From: Phycisphaera sp.
GTDB taxonomy: Bacteria > Planctomycetota > Phycisphaerae > Phycisphaerales > Phycisphaeraceae
Length of the DNA: 9,291 nucleotides
Assembly: GCA_029287335.1 (NCBI GenBank)
Contig: JARFRI010000193.1
Span: 1 to 9,291, forward strand
Direction of reading: 5' to 3'
In this document: piece by piece, positions 1-6,295 of the stretch
Layout: each line of letters opens with the position of its first letter
Position numbering within the stretch: position 1 is the first letter of the stretch
The notes under the pieces: generated by a model
Database searches by the model: none
What the model was told of the DNA's origin: nothing
The model's input: only the letters and a program-made list of their open reading frames with translations
Position numbers and translations under genes: made by a program

Positions 1-148
1 GTTTAGCGCATTGGATCGGCGGCACAGCAGTGTCTTAGACGTTGCCTGGTGTCGCCGTTTATTCATGCATGCCATCAGGGTTGAACGATGTTATTTGGAC
101 AAAGTTGTTGTTTTTGTCAGCAATCAAGTCTGTCTTTGAGCACACACC
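1..148. other. AT-richer leader region upstream of the operon
   Basis: This stretch contains no gene I can support. One plus-strand frame is open from base 2 to a TGA at 137-139 and could in principle be the tail of an upstream gene. However, its third-codon-position GC is only about 44 percent by hand count, well below the neighbouring genes, so it looks like chance. The T-rich run around 104-117 and the lower GC suit a promoter or leader for the operon that starts at 149. TTGAAC at 81-86 and TTGGAC at 95-100 resemble a -35 box, but neither has a good -10 partner at 16-18 bases. I therefore do not call a specific promoter. Confidence 0.5.
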
Positions 149-1537
149 ATGTTTCACTTTGCTGATGCGCAACGAGCAAGATCGTTTGCTCGCCTGAAGC
201 TGCCTCGTCGATGGAGCCCACTGTCCCTCGTGATCGTGGTGGCGTTCCTGTCGCTGTTGGTTTGGGGCGCGGCGCTGAGCTACTACGGTAGTTTCTTTCG
301 CGGATGGGATGCGCAGCTCTATTACGCGCATCTGCGCTCAGCGATGATGGATGGTGACCTCGACGCGACCAATGAAATCCAGTCACTGACGCCGGGCAAA
401 CGTGTGTTTGAAACAGGCAAGAGTTGGGGTGGTCTGCCGACGACGGAAGACGGTCGCTTGGTCAACATCTACACGGTTGGCTCGGCGGTGTTAGGCATTC
501 CTGGATTCGCGATCGGGCATGGGGTGGCCCTGACGACGGGCCAGCCAACCGATGGGTACAGCCGGCCCTATGAGTTCGCGGTGACGCTGTGGTACGCCTT
601 GCTTGTCGCTTTGGGCTGTGGTGTGTTGGCGTCGGCGATGCGGCTGTGGGCCTCGGAGCGCGCCGCATGGCTGGCGGTGTTGGGCCTGTTTACCGGGACA
701 AACCTGCTGTACTACACCGGCGTGCTGCCAACGATGAATCACGCTCCCTCGTTCTTCGTGGTGAGTGTACTCCTCTGGCTTGGGCTGCGGTTATTTGAAG
801 ACCCCAGACGCGGGCGATTGTGGTTCGCCTCGGCACTAACGACCTTTATGCTGGTGGCGGTTCGGCCGACCGACGCGGTGATGCTGGTGGTGCTGTGTCC
901 TGCGGCGTGGCGGGTGATTCGCACGGGTTGGCGGCCGAGTTTGATCTATGGCCTGCCGGTGGTTTTTGCGATTTTTGCGGCAGCATGCGTGCAGATTCTG
1001 GTCTGGCGTGCGGTGTTTGGGCGCTGGGTGTTCAATGGCTATTCGGAGTGGGCCGACGGCGCGGGCTTTGATTTTTCTAATCCGATGCTGCCGGAGATTT
1101 TGTTCTCGGGTCAGGGCGGCGGCTGGCTCTATCACCCGCTGTTTGGTGTTGGCTTCCTAGGCCTTCTCGCGGCCTGCGTCCTGTCAAAGGGGCCAGGGCG
1201 GGGGGTGTGGATTGCGCTGGCACTAGGCGTGACGCTGCATATTGGTTTGTACAGTTGTTGGGTGAGTTGGGATTCGGGTGATAGCTTTGGCAATCGGATC
1301 TTTATTAACTGTGCCCCGCTGTGTGCATTTGGTCTGGCGTGGTTGATCGATCGTGCTCGCCGCCCGTTAGCGGTGTCTTTTTGTGTCAGCCTTTTGGTGG
1401 TTGCGTCGATATCCAATGTGCTGCTGATGGCTGGTTTTGTGAAAGGAACCCTGCCGGCGCGCGAACAGGCGGACCTGCGTTCACTCATCGATGCGCAATG
1501 GCAGACGGTTCGCAAGACACTCAGCCAGACGCCATGA
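149..1537 (+). CDS. Polytopic membrane protein, GT-C/ArnT-like glycosyltransferase candidate
   Basis: This 462-residue protein has a basic N-terminus (residues 9-21) followed by about ten or eleven hydrophobic segments, at roughly 26-46, 108-130, 144-162, 172-190, 200-215, 226-250, 266-287, 330-345, 353-370, 386-400 and 407-430. It is therefore an inner-membrane protein. After the first membrane segment comes GWDAQLYYAHLRS (52-64), then a DGDLD motif (68-72). An acidic residue in the first outer loop, here D54, is the usual catalytic position in GT-C enzymes that take sugar from a polyprenyl-phosphate donor. A late loop, WDSGDSFGNRIF (374-385), resembles the G-x-S-x-G-x-R loop seen in large families of such bacterial membrane proteins. 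The start has only a weak ribosome site, but no better one is near. The stop overlaps the desaturase start as ATGA. The GT2 gene in the same operon could supply its donor. The function is inferred, and it could instead be a non-catalytic membrane protein. Confidence 0.72.
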   Translation: MFHFADAQRARSFARLKLPRRWSPLSLVIVVAFLSLLVWGAALSYYGSFFRGWDAQLYYAHLRSAMMDGDLDATNEIQSLTPGKRVFETGKSWGGLPTTEDGRLVNIYTVGSAVLGIPGFAIGHGVALTTGQPTDGYSRPYEFAVTLWYALLVALGCGVLASAMRLWASERAAWLAVLGLFTGTNLLYYTGVLPTMNHAPSFFVVSVLLWLGLRLFEDPRRGRLWFASALTTFMLVAVRPTDAVMLVVLCPAAWRVIRTGWRPSLIYGLPVVFAIFAAACVQILVWRAVFGRWVFNGYSEWADGAGFDFSNPMLPEILFSGQGGGWLYHPLFGVGFLGLLAACVLSKGPGRGVWIALALGVTLHIGLYSCWVSWDSGDSFGNRIFINCAPLCAFGLAWLIDRARRPLAVSFCVSLLVVASISNVLLMAGFVKGTLPAREQADLRSLIDAQWQTVRKTLSQTP

Positions 1538-2583
1538 ACGCCACAGACCCACACAACGCGACAGTACAACGGCGTCAGACGCAGGCCAGCTACGCGCGTT
1601 TGATTCCCGTGCAGCGCATCAAGCAACTTAGCCAGCGGACATGGTTCCGCCCGGTGACCGATGCCGCTGGCTGCTGGCTGCTGATCATCGCGGCGTGGTG
1701 CGTCGTTGCCTGGCATCCTGTTTGGTGGGCCATCCTGCCGGCGATGGTGGTGGTCGGCAACCGCTTTTATGCGCTGTTCATCATCGGGCATGACGGGTTG
1801 CACCGCCGGTTGTTTAAAAGACGCTGGCTGAACGATCGCTTCAGCGACCTACTGATTTTCGCGCCCATCGGCGGGATCACCCGCTTGAACAACCGCAACC
1901 ATCTACTGCACCACGCACACCTGGCAACCGACGACGACCCGGATCGGCACAAGTACGCCTGTTTCAACAAGGCGGGCGTCGTGCTCATGCTTGGCTTTTT
2001 GATCGGGTTGACCAGTGTCGCCCGGTCCGTGGGCAACGTGTTTTTTGGCAACAAGCCGGCGACCAGCTCCGACCGCTCGTCCGACGGCTACCGCGCAACG
2101 GATGTGCTGCTGCTGGGTGTCTGGCAGCTGGGCCTGATCGTCGGGCTCACGGCAGCGATTGGCTGGTGGGCGTATCCGGTGATGTGGTTGGCCCCGGTTT
2201 ATGTCTTCATGGTGTTGGCGGACAACCTCCGCAGTTTCTGCGAGCACTCTCATCCTGAAGCAGACGACCTGGCGGATGAGCACCGCTTGATCACGTATCA
2301 CAGCCCGATCTGGGAGCGCTGGCTGATCGCGCCGATGAGCATGAACTACCACGTCGCCCACCATCTTTGGCCGACGATCCCCTACTACCACCTGCGCCAG
2401 GCCGATCGTGAGCTGCACGCCGCAGGTGGTGAGACCGACTTGATTTGGCGGGGGAGCTATACGGGCTACCTCTTGCAATATTTCCGTGCGTTGCCGATGG
2501 AGGCATGTCGGGCCTCGTCTAAGAAAGTTGATGATCAACAGCAGATCCCCGCATCGGCCGAGCCAGGCAGGAGGGCGGCATGA
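1534..2583 (+). CDS. Membrane fatty acid desaturase (di-iron, three histidine boxes)
   Basis: This 349-residue integral membrane oxygenase inserts a double bond (or possibly a hydroxyl) into an acyl or related lipid chain, using O2 and electrons from ferredoxin or cytochrome b5. All three histidine boxes that bind the di-iron centre are visible: HDGLH at 86-90, HLLHH at 123-127, and HVAHH at 273-277. The second box is followed by LATDDDPDRH, typical of bacterial desaturases with a TDxDPD extension. An extra EHSH sits at 237-240. Hydrophobic segments lie near 45-60, 64-84, 148-163, 190-210 and 213-229. I chose the start at 1534 because it forms an ATGA overlap with the upstream stop and gives a normal length. 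The frame stays open upstream to an ATG at 1321, but that extension lies inside the previous gene. No Shine-Dalgarno is seen, so translation probably depends on coupling. The tail from about 322 is polar and likely disordered. The exact substrate is unknown. Confidence 0.93.
   Translation: MNATDPHNATVQRRQTQASYARLIPVQRIKQLSQRTWFRPVTDAAGCWLLIIAAWCVVAWHPVWWAILPAMVVVGNRFYALFIIGHDGLHRRLFKRRWLNDRFSDLLIFAPIGGITRLNNRNHLLHHAHLATDDDPDRHKYACFNKAGVVLMLGFLIGLTSVARSVGNVFFGNKPATSSDRSSDGYRATDVLLLGVWQLGLIVGLTAAIGWWAYPVMWLAPVYVFMVLADNLRSFCEHSHPEADDLADEHRLITYHSPIWERWLIAPMSMNYHVAHHLWPTIPYYHLRQADRELHAAGGETDLIWRGSYTGYLLQYFRALPMEACRASSKKVDDQQQIPASAEPGRRAA
2565..2583 (+). promoter_or_regulatory. Shine-Dalgarno and ATGA stop-start coupling site
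   Basis: A strong AGGAGG lies at 2569-2574, five bases before the ATG at 2580. It is embedded in the last codons of the desaturase, whose TGA (2581-2583) overlaps the new start. This fixes the methyltransferase start and implies translational coupling. A very similar arrangement recurs at 4888-4902. Confidence 0.85.
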
Positions 2584-3623
2584 GCGCCCATGAATCCATG
2601 GCAAGCTTGGCGATGGCTACGCCACAAGATGATGCGCTGCCCCGAGGCTGGGAGGCGATGGATGCGCCTCGCGTGCCGACGACACCGGTACCCATGTGCC
2701 CGGTGTGCGACAACCCACATCAGACCGACTATGCAAGCGGCTACGACTACGAACTGGAGACTTGCCGAAACCGTTGGCAGATGGTGCAGTGCCAAGGGTG
2801 CTCACATGTTTGGCTGAACCCGCGTCCCGCGGTTGATGCACTCTCGACGATCTACCCGCCGAGCTACTACGCCTACAACTACGACAGCCAGGTCAGCCCG
2901 TTGGCGATCGCGGCCAAGCAGTGGATCGATCGTCGAAAGATGGCGGGTGTTCGCAAGGCACTTAGTGCGCCCGCGCGAAGCTTCGTTGACATTGGCTGTG
3001 GTAATGGCCGATTGCTCGAGACGATGCACGGGCTAGGCGTCCCCCGGGATCGCTGCTACGGGCTTGAGCTGGATCAACAGGTGGTGCAGAACCTCAACGA
3101 GCAAGGCTTTTCAGCGTATTGCGAGCGCGTGGAGACATGCAGCGACATTCCTGCTGGGCAGATCGATCTGGCGACGATGTTCCACGTGATCGAGCACGTC
3201 GATGACCCGGGGGTCGTCGTTGAGCGCGTTGCCGATTGGCTTTCGCCGGAGGGTGTTTTTGTATTGGAGACGCCAAACCTTGAGAGCCTGGATGCCCGGC
3301 TTGCCCGGCGAACCTTCTGGGGCGGATACCACATCCCCCGGCATTGGAACCTGTTTACCCCCGAGACGATCACTCACTTGCTCGAACGCCACGGGCTGGA
3401 GGTGATCGATATCCGCTACCAAAGCGGCCACTCATTTTGGATCTATAGCCTGCACCACCGCCTGCGCTATGGCCGACCGCGATTGCCACGGCTGGCGCGC
3501 TGGTGTAACCCGTTCCGCAACCTGCCGCTGCTTGCGCTGGCGACGGGCTTTGATCGGCTGCGAGCCATGATGGGGATGAAGACGTCCGCGATGCTCGTGA
3601 CTGCACGCAAGCGATCAAACTGA
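2580..3623 (+). CDS. SAM-dependent methyltransferase with N-terminal cysteine knuckle
   Basis: This 347-residue protein is predicted to be a cytoplasmic class I methyltransferase. The first 38 residues are a non-conserved lead. CPVC (40-43) and CQGC (71-74) then form a likely zinc ribbon, with a further C62 between them, followed by VWLNPRP (77-83) and YPPSYY (92-97). This head is common in methyltransferases that work in polysaccharide and lipid pathways. The Rossmann fold begins with SAM motif I, DIGCGNG (137-143), followed by GLELD (161-165), whose last acidic residue probably binds the ribose hydroxyls. FHVIEHVDDP (201-210) is the typical motif after strand 4, and LETPNLESLDARL (229-241) follows. 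The family (Methyltransf_23-like) usually has no charged catalytic pair, and the methyl acceptor cannot be read from sequence. The start is fixed by the AGGAGG site and the ATGA overlap. Sixteen bases separate its stop from the GT2 gene. In context it most likely methylates a sugar or lipid intermediate. Confidence 0.9.
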   Translation: MSAHESMASLAMATPQDDALPRGWEAMDAPRVPTTPVPMCPVCDNPHQTDYASGYDYELETCRNRWQMVQCQGCSHVWLNPRPAVDALSTIYPPSYYAYNYDSQVSPLAIAAKQWIDRRKMAGVRKALSAPARSFVDIGCGNGRLLETMHGLGVPRDRCYGLELDQQVVQNLNEQGFSAYCERVETCSDIPAGQIDLATMFHVIEHVDDPGVVVERVADWLSPEGVFVLETPNLESLDARLARRTFWGGYHIPRHWNLFTPETITHLLERHGLEVIDIRYQSGHSFWIYSLHHRLRYGRPRLPRLARWCNPFRNLPLLALATGFDRLRAMMGMKTSAMLVTARKRSN

Positions 3624-3627
3624 CCGA

Positions 3628-3642
3628 AGAGGAAGACCCATG
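3628..3642 (+). promoter_or_regulatory. Ribosome binding site for the GT2 gene
   Basis: AGAGGA at 3628-3633 lies six bases before the ATG at 3640, inside the only true gap (16 bases) within the operon. It supports the chosen start and suggests independent initiation rather than stop-start coupling at this junction. Confidence 0.7.
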
Positions 3643-4902
3643 ACCCAGACCAATCAGATCGAACTCTCCGTCGTCATGCCGTGCCTCAACGAGGCGGACA
3701 CACTTGAAGTCTGTATCCAAAAAGCCCAGACCGCGATGCAGGGCGCCCAGATCGTCGGCGAGGTGATCGTTGCGGACAACGGCTCGACCGACGAATCGAT
3801 TCAGATCGCCGAGCGCATGGGCGCAAGGGTGATCCACGTTGATCAGCGCGGCTACGGACATGCCTTGCAGGCGGGGATCGCTGCGGCGCGCGGCACGTAC
3901 ATCCTGATGGGCGATGCGGATGACAGCTACGACTTTTTAGAAATCCCCAGTTTCATCGAGAAGCTACGCGCCGGTCACCAACTGGTCCAGGGCTGTCGGC
4001 TGCCATCGGGTGGCGGAACGATCAAGAAGGGGGCGATGCCGTTCCTGCACCGGTGGTGGGGTAACCCGATGTTCTCGTTCATGGTGCGGAAGATGTATTG
4101 GTCGCCGATCCACGATGTCTACTGCGGGATGCGTGGCTTTACGCGTGGCTTTTATGAGCGCAACCGACCCATCGCCGGGGGGATGGAGTTTGCCACCGAG
4201 ATGATCATCCGTGCCTCGATCCATGGCGAAGATATCGCCGAGGTGCCGATCACGCTGCACCCTGACGGCCGCAAGGCACACGCCCCGCACCTGCGTACGT
4301 TCCGCGATGGATGGCGCACGCTGCGGTTCTTTATGCTCCGCAGCCCGAGATACATGTTCTTTCGGCCGGGGCTGGTGGTTGCGTTTGTCGGTGCCTTGCT
4401 CATGCTAGCGGGCTTGTTCAATTGGTCATTCGGACCGATGGTCTTTGACCTGCACACGATGCTGGTTGGGGCATTGGCGGTATTGCTCGGTGGTCAAGCG
4501 ATCCAGTTCGCGGTGTTTGCCAAACTCGTCGCCATGATTGAGGGGTTCGCTCCCGAGGACAAACGGTTGACGCGCATGTTGGAGGTCGTCTCGCTTGAGC
4601 GTGGTTTGCTGGTCGGTACCGGCGCAGCCCTCGCCGGATTTGCGATGATCGGCTTCACGTCTTTGCAATGGGCCACCGGAGGTTTCACCAACCTGGACTA
4701 TGGCATCGCGATGCGCTGGGTCATCCCGGGGGTCGTGCTCGTCGCGCTGGGGGTGCAAGTGATTCTCGGTAGATGTTTCGCGGGAGCGCTGGAGATGCCC
4801 GCAGGCCAAAGCTTCAATCGAGCACAGCCCTTTAACGAGCCCACCCATCGTGATTCCGAAAATGCACCCGCCTCCACCACAAACAGCAGGGAGGCCGCAT
4901 GA
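3640..4902 (+). CDS. GT2 glycosyltransferase, GtrB/DPM1-like, with C-terminal membrane domain
   Basis: This 420-residue protein probably transfers a sugar from a nucleotide donor to a polyprenyl phosphate on the cytoplasmic face of the inner membrane, as GtrB, ArnC and dolichol-phosphate-mannose synthases do. The GT-A domain spans about 8-235. It has the nucleotide-binding SVVMPCLNEADTLE (10-23), ADNGSTD (45-51), and GYGHALQAGI (71-80). The metal-binding run GDADDSYDF (91-99) follows, with D92, D94 and D95 as candidate ligands. Acceptor-side motifs are DVYCGMRGF (159-167) and GGMEFATEM (180-188). FRPG (241-244) leads into about four membrane segments near 245-262, 272-298, 322-340 and 361-378, which is longer than the two found in GtrB. 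The tail from 388 is polar and probably disordered. Its last codons carry the Shine-Dalgarno of the next gene. The lipid and sugar are not determined, and the polyprenyl-phosphate acceptor is inferred from family. It is the best functional partner for the first membrane protein of the operon. Confidence 0.93.
   Translation: MTQTNQIELSVVMPCLNEADTLEVCIQKAQTAMQGAQIVGEVIVADNGSTDESIQIAERMGARVIHVDQRGYGHALQAGIAAARGTYILMGDADDSYDFLEIPSFIEKLRAGHQLVQGCRLPSGGGTIKKGAMPFLHRWWGNPMFSFMVRKMYWSPIHDVYCGMRGFTRGFYERNRPIAGGMEFATEMIIRASIHGEDIAEVPITLHPDGRKAHAPHLRTFRDGWRTLRFFMLRSPRYMFFRPGLVVAFVGALLMLAGLFNWSFGPMVFDLHTMLVGALAVLLGGQAIQFAVFAKLVAMIEGFAPEDKRLTRMLEVVSLERGLLVGTGAALAGFAMIGFTSLQWATGGFTNLDYGIAMRWVIPGVVLVALGVQVILGRCFAGALEMPAGQSFNRAQPFNEPTHRDSENAPASTTNSREAA
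4888..4902 (+). promoter_or_regulatory. Shine-Dalgarno and ATGA stop-start coupling site
   Basis: AGGGAGG at 4888-4894 sits four bases before the ATG at 4899 and within the final codons of the GT2 gene, whose TGA (4900-4902) overlaps the start. It repeats the design seen before the other methyltransferase gene and fixes this start. Confidence 0.82.
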
Positions 4903-5579
4903 CCACTGTCAGGACCATTCATTCATCCGAGCGGTGTTGCAACGAGACGTGGGAGCAAGCCTTCACGCGCTTTGAAACCCCCAGCCAGGAAGTGGCCAAG
5001 TTTCATGGCCGCCTAAGCTGGTTCGGTGTAGAAGACTGGCCTCAGGACGCCGAGATCGTTGAGCTCTTCTGCGGAAGAGGTAATGGTCTGATTGCACTTG
5101 CGGAGCTTGGGTTTACTCGCCTCACGGGCGTTGATTTATCCGGCGACCTGCTCGCGCAGTACACAGGCGATGCACAGACTTACGTTTGCGATGCCCGTGA
5201 TCTATCGTTGGAATCGAATAGCCAGGACATCGCCATCGTGCAGGGCGGGCTCCACCACCTGCCCAACCTGCCCCAAGATTTAGAGCGCAGCATCTGCGAG
5301 GCAAAACGAATCTTACGGCCGGCGGGAATGATGGTGATTGTCGAGCCTTGGGACACGCCGTTTCTAAGGATGGTCCATGCGGCGTCGGCAAGCCCGATGC
5401 GAAGGCTGTGGGACAAACTTGATGCCTTCCAAGTGCTTTACGAAAACGAGCAACAGACCTACGACAACTGGCGTGCTCGACCGCAAGAGATACTCGGGAT
5501 CCTCGATAAGCATTTCAACGCTCACCGCCAGCGAACCGCGTGGGGCAAGTTGTTCTACCTCGGCACGCCGAAGCCTTGA
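4899..5579 (+). CDS. Small class I SAM-dependent methyltransferase
   Basis: This 226-residue cytoplasmic protein is of Methyltransf_11 (UbiE-like) type. Motif I reads ELFCGRGNG (55-63), where the first glycine of the usual DxGxGxG is replaced by F57 while the later glycines remain. GVDLS (77-81) ends strand 2 with D79, the likely ribose-hydroxyl ligand. CDARDLSL (97-104) supplies the adenine-side acidic residue D98. GGLHHLPN (116-123) and AKRILRPAGMMVIVEP (135-150) are standard later motifs. The C-terminal part, 151-226, is a compact substrate region containing NEQQTYDNW (183-191). No membrane segment or signal peptide is present. It is the last gene of the operon and is followed 33 bases later by the convergent algH. 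The substrate is unknown. A lipid-linked sugar, quinone-like or fatty-acyl acceptor are all possible, and context favours a product of the neighbouring enzymes. Confidence 0.88.
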   Translation: MTTVRTIHSSERCCNETWEQAFTRFETPSQEVAKFHGRLSWFGVEDWPQDAEIVELFCGRGNGLIALAELGFTRLTGVDLSGDLLAQYTGDAQTYVCDARDLSLESNSQDIAIVQGGLHHLPNLPQDLERSICEAKRILRPAGMMVIVEPWDTPFLRMVHAASASPMRRLWDKLDAFQVLYENEQQTYDNWRARPQEILGILDKHFNAHRQRTAWGKLFYLGTPKP

Positions 5580-5612
5580 CGCCTGACCGACAAGGCAAGC
5601 CCGACGACTCAA

Positions 5613-6173
5613 TCAGTTCATCGATGGGTCGCGCGGCATGAGCTTAGGGTTCATTGCCAGCATCGCTAGCGATCGATCGATACTTGTGATCACGCGCATC
5701 CAGAGGCCGTCGTCTGCGTCCGGGTCGAAGACCACGTCCGCATTGGCTCGGGTGACCAGCCAGCCGCCTTGGTTCAGTTCGCTTTCGAGTTGGCCAGGGC
5801 CCCAGCCAGCGTAACCGACGAAGAATCGCATCGTCCCGGGGGCGTCCAGCAATAGCTCGCGGACCATCTGCTCATCCGTGGTGAAGCACACGCCCTTACA
5901 GACCTCGATCTGTGCCTGCCCGAGCCGATCGTGCAGCAGCATCAACGGCCCATCGCAAGGCCCGCCGCTAAGCAGGGATTGATCCACCGGGCAAGGCAGC
6001 ATGCTCAACTGATCCCACACCTCGTCGACCATCGTCTCCATGGGCTGATTCAGGATCAGACCCATCGCGCCGTCGTCGCTGTGCTCAATCATCAGGATCA
6101 CCGCGTGCTTGAAGTTCGGATCGCTCATGCTCGGCGACGCCACGACCAGACTCCCGGATAATGAATCTTTCAC
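5613..6173 (-). CDS. algH: AlgH/YqgE family protein (UPF0301, DUF179)
   Basis: This 186-residue protein matches the usual AlgH length of about 187. Family landmarks in order are LVVASPSMSDPNF (9-21), AVILMIEHSDDGAMGLILNQ (24-43), LLSGGPCDGP (67-76), FFVGYAGWGPGQLESEL (117-133) and GGWLV (136-140). The C-terminal part, with W158 and 'PKLMP' (176-180), is also family-like. The molecular role of the family is not settled. It has been linked to alginate regulation in Pseudomonas, but homologues occur in many bacteria that make no alginate. The start is a GTG at 6173-6171 preceded by GGAG (complement of 6182-6185) with eight bases of spacing, which gives a full-length family N-terminus. The first ATG lies inside the conserved block and would cut it. 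The gene is convergent with the operon and divergent from hrpA. No signal peptide is present, so it is cytoplasmic. Confidence 0.94.
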   Translation of the reverse strand: MKDSLSGSLVVASPSMSDPNFKHAVILMIEHSDDGAMGLILNQPMETMVDEVWDQLSMLPCPVDQSLLSGGPCDGPLMLLHDRLGQAQIEVCKGVCFTTDEQMVRELLLDAPGTMRFFVGYAGWGPGQLESELNQGGWLVTRANADVVFDPDADDGLWMRVITSIDRSLAMLAMNPKLMPRDPSMN

Positions 6174-6295
6174 AATAATTTCTCCGAGAAAAGTCTACAG
6201 GCCCAAGCAGCATACCAACTGCCAGCGGAGGATAAAATGCTTATTCTTCGTCAGCGCGTTGTTGCACGAAAGCCAACCCCCTGCCGACGACTACC
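6174..6295. promoter_or_regulatory. Divergent intergenic region between algH and hrpA
   Basis: These 122 bases must carry the promoters or leaders of both divergent genes. On the plus strand, TAAAAT at 6233-6238 matches five of six bases of a sigma-70 -10 box and would start a transcript near 6245, about 50 bases before hrpA. No matching -35 box was found. The same bases also form GGAGG (6227-6231) followed five bases later by an ATG (6237), which mimics a translation start. On the minus strand, TATGCT (complement of about 6208-6213) is a weak -10 candidate for algH without a clear -35. These readings are tentative. Confidence 0.35.
6182..6185 (-). promoter_or_regulatory. Ribosome binding site for algH
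   Basis: Read on the minus strand, GGAG lies eight bases before the GTG start of algH. It decides in favour of this non-ATG start over internal methionines. Confidence 0.6.

Noticed and set aside
2..139. Open frame at the left edge as the tail of an upstream gene
   Set aside because: It is only 45 codons, has third-position GC unlike the neighbouring genes, and shows no recognisable protein motif.
1321..1533. N-terminal extension of the desaturase to an ATG at 1321
   Set aside because: It lies wholly inside the upstream gene in another frame and adds no desaturase-like sequence. The ATGA overlap at 1534 explains the start better.
1132..2604. Long minus-strand reading frames (1132-1803 and 1903-2604) opposite the membrane protein and desaturase genes
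   Set aside because: Their translations are rich in Arg, His, Pro and Gln with no domain. They lie opposite well-supported genes, as expected for shadow frames in GC-rich DNA.
5581..5596. Possible terminator hairpin between the operon and algH
   Set aside because: The stem is only four base pairs (GCCT with AGGC) around an eight-base loop, and no T run follows on either strand.
5661..5677. GATCGATCGAT tandem-like tract
   Set aside because: It lies within algH codons for Ser-Ile-Asp-Arg-Ser, and GATCG is frequent across the window, so no separate repeat or site is needed.
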